NCBI GenBank assembly: GCA_012064385.1
Contig: QRDG01001975.1
Span: 1,070,918-1,134,917 of the forward strand
Source of the DNA: Puccinellia tenuiflora
Taxonomy: Eukaryota; Streptophyta; Magnoliopsida; Poales; Poaceae
Direction: 5' to 3'
DNA length: 64,000 nucleotides
Shown here: positions 33,937 through 45,240 of the stretch, one piece after another
Numbering within the stretch: the first letter of the stretch is position 1
How the letters are laid out: each line of letters starts with the position of its first letter
The notes under the pieces: model-generated
Databases searched by the model: none
What the model was told of the DNA's origin: nothing
Seen by the model: the letters and a program-made list of their open reading frames with translations, nothing else
Position numbers and translations under genes: made by a program

Positions 33937-36500
33937 GGGAGTACGGTTTCTTTCCGTGGAGTTCCGAGAGAGCATGAACCTTTATCCATACTAGTTGAAT
34001 TTGGCGTGGCGTCACGCCACGCCTTTAGTGATTTTTTTTTAGAATATATTTTTTTTAATAAAATGTTGGCTAAATGGTAATGTTTAAATATCTTTTTTTT
34101 GTTTGTTGGCCATTAGTGAGTTGCAATTTTTTTATGAGAATTATGATACAGTTTCCATTTCAAACATTTTTTTTATGAATAGGTAGCATTTTTTTGTGAG
34201 TATTTTTGATAAATTTTTTATAATGTCCAAATATTTAGTAGGGTAAAAATGGTTGAACATGTTTGTATTTCAGCGGGAGTATTTACTTTACCATATGCTG
34301 CACCCGCCGTATTTTAAAATGTCGCAATTTGTTGAGATTTGTCATCTATTCTGTTGAAAATTTCAGTAAATTATTTCTTTAAATTTGGACTAATTGGGAA
34401 ATGTCACAATCTGTTGGAATTTGTCGTCTATTTTATCTAAATTGTCACTAATTTGGAAGTGTTCATTTTTTTTTGTTTTTTTTCTAGTTTTCTGCCATAG
34501 GTAGGTTGTGTATTTTATGTACTTTGTTTAGTAAATTGATTCTTTAAATTTGGACTAATTGGGAAATGTCAAAATATGTTGGAATTTGTCGTTTATTTTC
34601 TCTAGATTTTCACTAATTTGGAAGTGTTCATTTTTTTGTTTTTTTTTAAGTTTTCTGCCATAAGTAGGTTGCATATTTTATGTACTCTGAAAATCTAGAA
34701 ATTCGTTTGAAATTGGTGTCCATTTTATCCAAATTTCGAAAAATTTAGAATATCTTTTTTTTGTGAGTATTTTTTTTAAATATATTGTGTAGGTTACTAA
34801 AGTCTTTAGTGATTTGAAATGTTCAAACATATTTGTGTTTTGAAGTCAACATTTAATTTGAATTGGAAAATCCATCTGAATTTGATTCTTGTTTTCTTGG
34901 GGAATGTTTATTCGTATGGTGGCAAAAAATTGGCTAAATGGAAAATATCCGAATATATTTTGTAAGTTGATATAAGTATGTAACGTTTTTTTCTTTAAGC
35001 ACTCTCCATATATTTTATGGAATGTCGGTATATTGACTTAAATGTCGGTGAAATTGGAATTTGCAAACATGCGCAACATGTTTATATTCTTTGTTCAATG
35101 GAATAAAAAAAAATTGTGAGTATCGTGGTGTAAATAGTTAAATTCTACAAATGTGCATATTTAAAAGTTTTTTATTTCTAATATGTTTAATTTTTGAACG
35201 TACTTATACTTATTAAATTCAATTTGGAGCAAATGAATTTGCATTTTCTATCGAAATATTCGTGTATTCAAATGGTTATTTTTTTCTTGAGTATCATGGT
35301 GTAAATAATTAAATTCTGGAAATGTGCATTTTTTTTCGTTTCTAATATGTTGAATTCTTGAAGGTATTTATACTTATTGAATTTAATTTGAAAGGAAGCC
35401 ACAATTACACAATTAGAGAAAATGAATTTGCATTTTTCTCGAAATATTTTTTTTGTACACAATTTTTTTAATGCAATGTCTATATTGCTTTTCCTGCAAT
35501 TTTATGTATTTTTGTTTTATCGAAATATTTACGTATTTGGTTTTTAAATGGAGTGACTATTTTATGTTTTTTGTCCTACAATACTGTGAAATTTGGATGG
35601 ATATCATATGCCATAAGTTTTTTTTTGTTGCAAGTATTATTTCGGTATTTTTGTGACTATCGTCGAAATATTTAAATCTCAATTTTTATTATGCGGCATG
35701 AATATTATTTTTAAGATTATTTCTATATTGCTTTTCCTGCAAATTTATGGTTTTTTGTTTTCTTGAAATATTCATGTATTTGGTTTTTAAATGGGGTGAC
35801 TATTTTTTGTTTTTTGTTTTACAATACTGTGAAATTTGAATGGATATCATATGCCATCAGTTTTTTTTGTTGCAAGTATTATTTCGGCATTTTTGTGAGT
35901 CTCGTTGAAATATTCAAATCTGAATCTTTATTATGCGGCATGAGTATTACTTTTAAAATTAATTTAAATTAAATGGAGTGACTATTTTTGTTTTTTTTTG
36001 TTTTGCAATACTGTGAAATTTGAATGGATATGATATGCCTTAATTTTTTTTTGTTGCAAGAATTCTTTCGTCATTTTTGTGAGTATCGTGGTGCAAATAA
36101 TTAAATCATGGAATTGTGCGTGGTTTTTTTTAATTCTAATTACCTTTCAAAAAAAATCTAATTTGCAATACCTTTCAAAAAAATTATATTTTGCAAAGTT
36201 TAATTTAAATTGAATCCACATTTAGGAGATACGATTTTTTAAAGTTTAATGTAAATCAAATCCGTATTTAGAAGTTTTTAGGAGACACGGTTTTTTAAAG
36301 TTTAATGTAAATCAAATTCGTATTTAGAAGAAGCACATCTTTTTTTTCCTCCCGCTCGATGAAGTGGACAAATTTTAAAAGGTAACCAAAGTTCCGAAAT
36401 ATTCAAATTTGAATTTTTATTATGCGGCATGAGTAGTATTTTGAAGTTCAATTTAAATGAAATCCATGATTAGGAGTTTTTTTTTTAAAACTGTTGAATT
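33937..36500. repeat. AT-rich block of shuffled direct repeats, no gene
   Basis: A palindrome (GGCGTGGCGTCACGCCACGC, 34003-34023 in full) opens the block. Direct repeats follow: a unit with CTTTAAATTTGGACTAATTG at 34377 and again at 34542; a roughly 250-base unit with TCTATATTGCTTTTCCTGCA at 35479 and 35730, and a partial third copy near 35970-36110; a GAGTATCGTGGTG-type string near 35118, 35288 and 36081; and an AAAGTTTAATGTAAATCAAA unit near 36242 and 36297. ORFs here are short and low-complexity. It may be part of an unrecognised LTR or transposon interior. Confidence 0.55.
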
Positions 36501-37190
36501 TGCAGCATTTAACAGCAAAAAAAAACTGACGCGTGAGGCCCATTGTGATGTCGTGCTGACGTCACAGGGGCAGAGCAACCCGCGGCGGTGCTGACCCCGC
36601 CGACGGCGCGCCACGGCGTTCCGGGACGCGCGCGTGTGCGCGGCTGACGCGCCCGGACGCGGGGAGCCCGTAGGTGGCGGCGCCGCCGCTTCTGGGTCGC
36701 CGGAACGTCGCCGGTGGCCCGCGGACGCGGCGGAGGGCAGCGGGTGCGGCGGCGGCGATTCCCGCGCGTGCGCGGCGTCCCGGCGGCCAATCGGCGGCGA
36801 GGAGGAAGAGGCGGCGGCGGCGGAGCTCCCCGCGCGCTTTGATCCGTGCGGGGAGGCGCGGAGAGGCGGCGCGACGCGGCGACGGCGAGCTCCGGCGTCG
36901 CGGGAGAGAGAAGGGGAGGGACGGGATTGTGAGGCGTTTTTGCGAAAAATTCCTTGCGTTTTACCGAAATTGCGGAAAGGTCCCTCCGCACGTTGAATCG
37001 TGGATTGCGGGTTCGATTTCTGTTTTCTAGAGGGGCTTTTCTGCAAAAGCGTCGTCGACGCGTACTGGGAGCCGTTGGATCGATGGCGGACGGCGCGGAT
37101 TGCTCGGGTACTGTAGCTACTATGCAACTACAGTGCATACTGTTCCAGGAACAGTAGCAGGAGGCCTCTCCGCTCGCGAATGCGTCCGAC
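36501..37190. other. GC/CpG-rich island, no gene identified
   Basis: Abrupt switch from AT-rich to very GC-rich sequence, with overlapping ORFs of 118-229 codons on both strands. The encoded peptides are Arg/Pro/Ala-rich without domains, as expected from composition alone. It resembles the GC-rich leader of a large grass LTR (compare 23860-25240), read on the minus strand. Confidence 0.4.
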
Positions 37191-37229
37191 TTGGTCATGC
37201 CTTTTTTGTCTTGGTCATGCCTTTTTTGT
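37190..37229. repeat. Perfect 20-bp tandem duplication
   Basis: CTTGGTCATGCCTTTTTTGT occurs twice back to back at 37190-37209 and 37210-37229. Confidence 0.85.
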
Positions 37230-37407
37230 TAGATATGATTGCTCGTAGCTTACTATCGTAGTCGGCCGTGTGTGGCGACTTGTGGTACAGGTAGTGACAT
37301 GAACAATTTCACGGTCATGTTAGTGTGTGCGTGTGTGTTAATTCACGGTCATGTTAGTGTGATGTGTTGATGTGTGATTTGTCATTGTCAGTCATATAGT
37401 ATCCGTA
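37230..37407. other. Spacer before the small LTR element
   Basis: Contains two copies of TTCACGGTCATGTTAGTGTG (near 37309 and 37343) separated by GT-rich sequence. No gene is seen. Confidence 0.5.
37403..37407. repeat. 5-bp target-site duplication, left copy
   Basis: CCGTA, identical to 40528-40532, flanking the small LTR element. Confidence 0.88.
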
Positions 37408-37847
37408 TGACGTGGGCATACCCTCCGGCCACCCCACCATTGGCATACCCGATGCGGCCCAGCCGAAGGCCCACCTAAAAGCCCAAGTGAAGCTCAAAAA
37501 GCTACCGACGATTTCTTAGTCCACAAGACATGTAAACCCTACCTGGCTGCATATATAAAGCCAGGTAGGGGCACCCAAATAAACAGATACGGGACACACC
37601 ACACCCGCCACCGGCGGCAACATAGATGAGATACAATCTCCACCACCATAGCCTCCGGGCCACCTTGTAATCGTCATCATCAATATAATCAGACAAGCAG
37701 GATGTAGGTATTTACCTCACAATGAGGGGCCGAACCTGGGTAAATCCTTGCTTGTCAGCCGTCCGACACTACCAGCGCGCCAACTTCTCTCTCTATACGA
37801 AACCCAAGGATGCTATCCGAGGGATTTGCCGTGCTAACCCCACGTCA
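37408..37847 (+). repeat. 5' LTR of the small element
   Basis: 440 bases with TG...CA ends and a TATA box (TATATAAA, 37552-37559). It differs from the 3' LTR at a small number of scattered positions (for example AGCCGAAGG versus AGCCGTAGG), suggesting fairly recent insertion. Confidence 0.88.
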
Positions 37848-37867
37848 ATTGGCACCATCCGTGGGGA
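37848..37867 (+). other. Primer binding site of the small element
   Basis: ATTGGCACCATCCGTGGGGA directly follows the 5' LTR. It is a variant of the TTGGCGCC(N)CCGTGGGG-type primer site seen at 51784. Confidence 0.65.
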
Positions 37868-40087
37868 GAACGCGCGCTGGAATCACGGTTTCGGCGGCTT
37901 CATCGTCTTCTTCAACAACGGCAGTCAGATCGCGTCTGGCCAACTCATCTACTTCGTCATGTTCGACTTCGTCAACAACCACTATCCACGACTCGCCGGT
38001 CTCATCCGCGATTCCGCGATCCAATCTATAACGACAATGTCGGCGACTCACTGCCACAGATCAACGCTCGGGGGCTGACCATCAACAACTCCCCCGTGTG
38101 CATTTAATCGGATTGGCAAGATCGGAAATTTCGTTTCGTGCCGAGGCCCGATCTAATCTGGCAGCCGCCAAACAAGGATGCACACCCGAACAAAAAGCAG
38201 AAGCCTCGACAGGCGAAGCTGATCGCTCGCTGTGTTCGCGAGTCTCCGAGAGGACCGGTCGATGTAAGAAGAGCTAGCTTGCTCCTGGTCGCCAAAATCA
38301 AGATCAAGAAAAAAGAAAAGGAAGAAAAACAAGCCACGATCCTTCATGAAGATTCGCAAACATCGACTCGCCGCGATCGAGTTCGGACCGCTCAAACCAT
38401 GAAGCGATTACACGACGAGTATGGCGAGCAAACCCGACTCGCCGACTCCGCGTCTCCGCCCTATCGCGGACAATTACGACCATCGTCGACGCTCCGCGGT
38501 CAAACTCCACCCGCGCGGCCGCCAGCTTTGGCTTCGTTGCATACGACTTCAACGATAGTTGGCGATCGTCATCGACTCATCGCCGTCGACTCCGTCCAAT
38601 CGCGGACAACCGCAACCAACACCGACTCCGCTGTGGACATCAACAACACGCCATTCCGGCTTAATCGCCATACAGCCTACGCATCATCAACAGATAAGTT
38701 GTTTTTTAATATTTAAATTCTTCAGTCAATATATAATCTGCTTGGGCTGCACGCACCCGACACTCGGGGGCTGCGCCACATAGTGTACAAAGATTTTTTT
38801 CCTTTCAGTTATTGCAGATGTACTACCCGCCGATTCGACAAATTCGGACTCGGGGGCTGGACACTGTCGCCCCCGTATAGCCAAGCATCGACTCCTTCAA
38901 CGTAACATCCACTCCGCCGTGTCGACTCTGTCCGCCGCGTCGAGTCCGCTAAATCCACTCCGCAAAGAGCCTGCTCCCTAGAAGGGCACCACATACCCTC
39001 GGGGGTTGGCGTTTCGACATCAACAACAACAAACTACTCCGTCGTGTCGACTACGGTCCGCCGCGTCGAGTCCCTCGCATCTACTCCGCCGCATTGACTC
39101 CGTCCGCCGCGTCGAGTCCCTCAGCGACACCCGATACAACATCGCCTCAGCGGCACCCGATACTCGGGGACTATGCTGCATAGGCCTTACGACTACATCG
39201 CCTCAGCGGCACCCGATAGTACATCGGGTCAGTGGCACCTGATACTCGGGGGCTACACGCCTACGTGGCACCTGATACTACATCGGGTCAGCCGCACCCG
39301 ATAAGTGAAAGACTAAAAGGCACTCGAGAGGTTATCGACTCGAGTCTAACCCGAGCAAACAAAGATAATACCCGAGATGAATCAGATACAATTGACCCTC
39401 GAATGCTGCATTTACCGTGCAAAGGTAAGACCCACCGATTCGTCGTGTAGGGCCGGGACCAATAGCAACAGCTGAGGTACCTGACAACTGTGCCACGCCA
39501 ACAGGCGTGATAAAAATCCTGACGGACGCGTCGGGTACCCTTAAAAGCTCAGTTCGACTCTGTGAGACCTCAAATATGGCCGGAGTCGAATAGACAAGCT
39601 TCCGGACTCGAGCCCGGGGACTCGAGTCTGACGTAGGCTGGTAGAGTTTGTGCCCAAGAGCACTTAACTGGTCCCGATACTGTCGAGTGAACCAGGCTTG
39701 CCATGTCAAGCATCCCACGACTAAAGCGCCCTGCGATACGGGTACGAAACATAATACTTACAACCAAAAACAGCATTACTTGAACACTCGAGTAAGGGTT
39801 GAGTCCCTGCCAGACTCTTTGAGTCCTACACTCCCATCGGGAGCGCACTCGTGACGTGCTCGACTACGACAAAAAGCAAGGCAAATTAAGCCTATGCCCA
39901 ACTATAAATAGTTGAACATAACCTCGGGGGCTACTCCCATCGGGAGCGCTGGTCGCGCACCCGACGAGAATTGACTATATTACAGTCGCGAGTCATCAAC
40001 ATATCTGACGCATCGACTACGCCTACTCGACATGCTGCTCTGAGTCTCTGCCCGATTCTTCGAATCGACCAGACACTCGGGGGCTAC
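37868..40087 (+). other. Non-coding interior with PPT-like repeats
   Basis: The interior has many CGACTC/GAGTCG strings and about eight copies of a CTCGGGGGCT-type motif (near 38066, 38763, 38849, 38997, 39162, 39243, 39924 and 40074). The last copy is the polypurine tract. ORFs of up to 192 codons (38138-38716) have no domain and are not supported as genes. Confidence 0.6.
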
Positions 40088-40527
40088 TGACGTGGGCATA
40101 CCCTCCGGACACCCCACCATTGGCATACCCGATGCGGCCCAGCCGTAGGCCCACCTGAAAGCCCAAGTAAAGCCCAAAAAGCTACCGACGATTTCTTAGT
40201 TCACAAGACATGTAAAGACTACCTAGCTGCATATATAAAGCCAGGTAGGGGCATCCAAATAAACAGATACGGGACACACCACACCCGCCATTGGCGGCAA
40301 CATAGATGAGATCCAATCTCCACCACCATAGCCTCCAGACCACCTTGTAATCGTCATCATCAATATAATCAGACAAGCAGGATGTAGGTCTTTACCTCAT
40401 AATGAGGGGCCGAAACTGGGTAAATCCTTGCTTATCAGCCGTCCGACACTATCAGCGCGCCAACTTCTTCCTCTATACGAAACCCAAGGATGCTATCCGA
40501 GGGATTTGCCGTGGTAACCCCACGTCA
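40088..40527 (+). repeat. 3' LTR of the small element
   Basis: 440 bases, near-identical to 37408-37847; TATA box at 40232-40239. Confidence 0.88.
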
Positions 40528-40532
40528 CCGTA
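40528..40532. repeat. 5-bp target-site duplication, right copy
   Basis: CCGTA, matching 37403-37407. Confidence 0.88.
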
Positions 40533-41109
40533 CATTGTCATCGTCATGTTTATTGATTTATGTATTGTTGTGTGCCTCCCCTCCCACCGATCCCTTGAAT
40601 AAATTCTTTAGCGACTAAAGCTTTTTCAAGTCTCTCTTGCATATTGTCGGTATGGTTCATCAACTATCGGCTATATATAGCCCGAGATCGCCAGGAATGA
40701 TCGATGTACACTGGTTTTTGATTGATGTTTTTTATTTATTTTTTACTTTTAAAAGTTCGTTTTGTAAGTGCACTTTATAAAGGTGCTAGCTAGTAAATCA
40801 ATCGGTGGCCAAAATCTGGCCGTGTGTCAATTTTATTATATCGAGTAATAAGAACGGGCTGACAAATTTATACCAAACTAATTAACCTTGCTAATGCAAT
40901 TTCTTTACAGCCCCAACAGATAACGACGGTAAAATCCCCCAAAAGGCAAATTGATCAACCAGAGAGAATATGGAAAATTTGGAGTACTCGTACTATAAGA
41001 TAGCCCAAATATTAACTCATAAGTCATAATCATCATATCAGACTTGTCATTAAGCACACTCTACAAGATTATTACCATGCAAGCACTACGAATCTACGAC
41101 AACGAATGT

Positions 41110-41260
41110 CCCACGACCCAAACTAGTAAATCTCTGGATATATAGAGTAAGTACGTCGTCTGCACTGGTACGTGTCCGGGCACCACCGGCTGCCACGAAC
41201 GGTATGCCGGACGTCCGGCGGCGGCGCCACCAGCAGGAGCTGGAGGAGCAGCGACGACAT
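41110..41260 (-). pseudogene. Possible first-exon fragment of a receptor-like kinase (WAK/LRK10-like)
   Basis: A minus-strand frame starting with ATG near 41257 reads MSSLLLQLLLVAPPPD, a plausible signal peptide, then RWCPDTYQCRRRTYSIYPE. A signal peptide followed by C-P-x-x-Y/F-x-C and a YPF/YP-like segment resembles the start of the galacturonan-binding (GUB_WAK_bind) domain of LRK10-like or WAK-type kinases. The usual CGxxxISYPF is not intact and the frame closes soon after. No kinase domain is present. This is a weak resemblance only. Confidence 0.25.
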
Positions 41261-41765
41261 GCGCCGGTGGAGGAGGATGATCCATGCTAAGCTCAAGTGC
41301 AGTATACGCTCTCTCCAGTATAGGATCCCAACGATCCCTTCTACTAGCTCTCTCCAGTGCAGTCTCCGCTAGCTAGCGGCTCAAGCTCTCGCGGCCAGCT
41401 AGCGTAGCATTCCGCGCACACAGCCCCGGCCCACGCGTCGAGCATCGTTGCGCCAAATCGGCAAGGATGGCTAATTGCGTGGTGCGCCATCCCGCTTGGC
41501 ACTTAGCTCTACATTTCTGCTCAGAGGCAGCTGCTGGCAGTGCACGGTCACGTGTATTCTTTTTTCCGTCAAAACTCAAAAGAGTGCAAGAAAACAAGCG
41601 TTTCTGTACTAGTAATACTAACAGCACCAGCAAACATGCATGTGCGTTGCAACGGGCGAGAAAAATTGTAGGAACGGACAAGGTAATTTCTCGTTGGTAC
41701 AACCACATCATGTCGCATAAATCAGTCATTCTCAGCGCGTCCAAGACTCGCTTTGCTACTACCTC

Positions 41766-41770
41766 CTCTT
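41766..41770. repeat. 5-bp target-site duplication, left copy
   Basis: CTCTT, identical to 49966-49970. Confidence 0.85.
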
Positions 41771-43479
41771 TGTTGGGAATATGACCTAGAGACAATAATA
41801 AAATTGTTTATTAGCATATTCATGTTTATGATAATAGTTTATTATCCATGCTATAATTGTATTAACTGGAAACATAATACATGTGTGGAATATAAACAAC
41901 CAGTTGTCCCTAGTAAGTCTCTACCAGACTGGTTCGTTACTCAAAAGAAGGTTAGAGTTTTACAACCATGGACTTTTTATAGTCAATTGATAACGGATTC
42001 ATATCATTAGGAGTAATGATGTGATGGACAATACCTGATAATAAAGAGTTGCAATTGATCGTGTCATACAGTTTCATTGCCAACGCTTTTATTATGTCAA
42101 GTATAGTTTCCTTAGACCATGAGATTATGTCACTCCCGTTTACCGGAGGAATGCTTTGTGAACATCAAACGTCGCTACATAACTGGGTGATTATAAAGGT
42201 GGCTTTTAGGTATCTCCGATGGTATTTGTGGGATTTGTCCTTCCTTGTGACGGAAAAGATATCTCTGGTCCCTCTCGGTAATATAGCATCAGAAAGGTTG
42301 CAACCATGTGATTAAGTGGTAATCACGGAGATCATATATTATGGACGAGTAAAGAGAACTTGCCAGGTAACGAGATGAAATTAGATATGGAGATATCGAC
42401 GATCGAATCTCGGGCAAGTTAAATATCGGTGAGACAAAGGGAATCGTATACGAGATTAAGAATCTCCGGCATCGTGGTTCAATCGATAAGGAACTTTGTT
42501 GAATATGTAGGAGTCAATATGGGCATCCCGGTCCCGCTATTGATTATTGATATGATCATGTCTACATGTTCTCGAACCCGTAGGGTCACACACTTAACGC
42601 TCCGATGTAGCTAGGGTTAGCTATGAGATAATTGATGTTATGAACGAATAATGATTTGGAGTCTCGGATGGGATCCTAGACGTCACGAGGAGTTTCGGAA
42701 GAGTCCGGATAATAAGATTCATATAAGGAAAGTGGTTTCCGGAGGTGTCGGAAAAGTTCCGGGATTTTCTGGAAGGGTTCCAGAATTTTCTAGAAGGTTC
42801 TAGAAGAGTCTAGAAGTGGGAGCCCACATGGACATGGACCCACATGGGCTAATGGGTGGTGCAGCAACCCTAATGGGCTGGCCGCACCAGCCCACATGGC
42901 CCAACCCGGCCACACATAGGAAAGGGCCAAACCGAGTCCCTATGGGATTCGGCTAACTTGAGGGGCAAGTAAGCCCTTGGCCGGCCGGCCTAGGGTTTTC
43001 CCTCTGGCCGCCACCTATATAAGGAGGGGTGGGGGTGCTGCACGCCCAAGCCAAGGGCTGCCCTAGCCGCACCACCCCCCTAAACCCTAGCCGCACCCCT
43101 CCTTGCTCCTCCTCCTCTCTCCCTCGCTCGCCCTGTCCGTAGGAGATCTCCACCATCAACACCACCACAACCGTCATGGTGCTGAGATCTATCTAGCCAC
43201 TCCCTCTTTGTTTGCGGGATCAAGAAGGCGGAGTCTACATCGATCCGTACGTGTGGATACCGCGGAGGTGCTTCTCTTGCGACGCTCCTCGCGACTAGAT
43301 GCGTCTAGTTGCGGGGATCGACTAGCCAACCCCTGCACCGACAAAACACGTTTGTTCGATCTTCGAGGGTAAGAGATTGGATCTCCACTTCGCTACCTTC
43401 GTCTAGTAGATCTAGATTATGGGGTTTCTTCCGCTTGTTTCCTAGGAAATTTTTTGTTTTCTATGCAACGACCCCTTCA
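41771..43479 (+). repeat. 5' LTR of the Angela-like element
   Basis: 1,709 bases from TGTTGGGAATATGACC to ACCCCTTCA, with a TATA box (TATATAA, 43016-43022). Compared with the 3' LTR it lacks a stretch after GATGGTATTTG near 42230 and a roughly 35-base stretch near 43283. Confidence 0.9.
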
Positions 43480-43480
43480 G

Positions 43481-43492
43481 TGGTATCAGAGC
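43481..43492 (+). other. tRNA-iMet primer binding site
   Basis: TGGTATCAGAGC, one base after the 5' LTR end; the standard Copia minus-strand primer site. Confidence 0.9.
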
Positions 43493-44744
43493 CTAGATCT
43501 ATTCGTAGATGTTTGTGCGATTAGAACACAAGGAGTTGTGGGCGTTGATGTTTTTGTGGCTACCTTCTCGCGTGTACTTCGTATCTTGTTGGATGGTTGG
43601 ATTGAAGCGGCCCGGACCAACTTTACTCGTCCACGCACGAGAGACCGGTTTCACGATTGACATGCAACTTGTATTGCATAAGTGGCTGGCGGGTATCTGT
43701 TTCTCTAGCAATGGTGAGATCCGATTTGCAATGGAAGGCCATTAAAAAGGATGAGTAAATAAGCAACTTCTATATCACCGTTGTGGTTTTTGCGTAGATT
43801 AGAACGGTTCTATCTCGTTGACCCAAGCCACGTAAAAATTGCATAAACAAAGTAGAGGACGCCTAACTTGTTTTTGCAGGGTTTGTGATGTGGTATGGCC
43901 AATGTGTGATTTGTGATAATGTATGCAATGATCATGTTTGTAATCTTTCACGACTTGCATGTCGATGAGTACGGCAACCGGCAGGAGCCATATGGTTGTC
44001 TATTATTTTATGTGACCTGCGTGTCATTGAATCACCATGTAATTGCTTTACTTTATCGCTAAGAGTAGCAATAGTTGTAGTTGCAATAGTTGGTGATGGC
44101 AACCATGGAGGAGGCGCCACAATGTCGGTGATGATGGAGATCATGCCGGTGCTTTGGAGATGGAGATCAAAGGCACAAGAAGAAAAGCCATATCATATCA
44201 CAATTTTAAATTGCATGATGTTAATCCTTTTATGCACCTTATTGTTATGCTTAGATTTGATCGCGACGGTAGCATGATAAGGTGATCTCTCACGTTAATA
44301 TCAAGATGTGTTCTCCCATAGTATCCGCCGTTGCAAAGTTCGTCGTTTTGAAGCACCACGTGATGATCGGGTGTGATAGACTCTACTTTCGCATGCAACG
44401 GGTGTAAGCCAGATTTACACACGCGAAAATACTACAGTTTCCTTGACGAGCCTAGCATGTACAGACATGGCCTCGGAACACAAGAGCCGAAAGGCTAAAC
44501 ACGAGTCATATGGATGATATGATCAACATGGTGATATTCACCTTTGAAGCTACATCATCTCACGTGATGATCGGTTGTGGTGTAGTGGATTTCGATCGTG
44601 TGTCACTAAAACAACCAGAGAGATGTTGAGTTTAGTGGGAGTTCATGTAGTAATTTTGATTAAGATGAACTAAAATTATCATAAACAAAAATCCAAAGAT
44701 GTGTTTGCAAAAATCCTTGTAAATCATGGTCGACTACGGTAGTC
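43493..44744 (+). other. Untranslated leader of the Angela-like element
   Basis: No gene is supported. The sequence corresponds to the long leader between primer site and gag in Angela/BARE-type elements. Confidence 0.65.
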
Positions 44745-45240
44745 TGTTCGTTGCTAGAACTGCGTCTCGATGGGTCAAATTTTGTTGAGTGGTACCTGCG
44801 TCTGAGAGAAGTCCTACACACCAATGTTGGGCTCTACGTGTTAGATGAACCATTAGAAGAATGCCCAAATATTTCTGCAAGCTGTGAAGAGTACATGGAG
44901 TGGTTTTTGAACAAAAGACCACCTACTTTAAAGTCGAGTAGATGATGTGCACCTTCATGAATTCTGACCTAAGTAGACAATTCAAGAACTTGACTGCAAT
45001 GGAGATTGTTGATGAGCTGAAAAATAGGTTTTCAGCACAAGTTAGAATTGCAAGGTTTGAATGTCTGACTGAGTTTCTTTCACTCAAGATGGAAGAAAAT
45101 CACTTGCTTGGATCAACACCTAAGGAAAATGCATAAGATGTATTATACTCTGGCGGATGTTTGGAACCACGAGATGAATGACGATTTCACGATAGATGGG
45201 GTGATGCGCTCGCTTTCCCCCCAGCTTCAAGAATTATGTC
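44745..45240 (+). pseudogene. Decayed Copia gag remnant
   Basis: Two short frames and a third stretch give recognisable gag pieces: LDGSNFVEWYLRLREVLHTN with LDEPLEECP, then MMCTFMNSDLSRQFKNL with AMEIVDELKNRFSAQ, then YYTLADVWNHEMNDDFTIDG and VMRSLSPQLQEL. These correspond in order to the Angela/BARE gag (LN.TNFLDWYRNLR-type start, MNSDLQKQFE-type middle, a LPKSF/LSPQ-type end). Stops at 44943-44945 and 45134-45136 and frame changes separate them. No zinc knuckle follows. Confidence 0.72.

Larger units (their letters stand above)
37408..40527 (+). mobile_element. Complete small non-autonomous LTR retrotransposon
   Basis: Two 440-base LTRs (37408-37847 and 40088-40527) flank 2,240 bases of interior. 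A 5-base duplication (CCGTA) borders the whole. The LTRs run from TGACGTGGGCATACC to ACCCCACGTCA. A primer-site-like string (TTGGCACCATCCGTGGGG) follows the 5' LTR and a polypurine tract (CACTCGGGGGCTAC) precedes the 3' LTR. The 3' half of the LTR and the primer region resemble those of the Tat-lineage Gypsy element at 51252, so it is probably a deletion derivative of that lineage. No gag or pol motif was found, so it would depend on an autonomous partner. Confidence 0.88.
40533..41770. other. Spacer between LTR elements
   Basis: Mostly AT-rich, unique-looking sequence. The only candidate gene piece is the minus-strand fragment at 41110-41260. From 41400 to 41770 no repeat family or frame is supported. 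Confidence 0.45.

Noticed and set aside
36453..37198. Minus-strand ORFs of 224 and 229 codons
   Set aside because: They overlap each other and plus-strand ORFs in a CpG-rich island, and no domain or splice structure is recognisable.
38138..38716. 192-codon ORF in the small LTR element
   Set aside because: No gag, pol or other motif; strong bias from repeated CGACTC strings; not taken as a gene.
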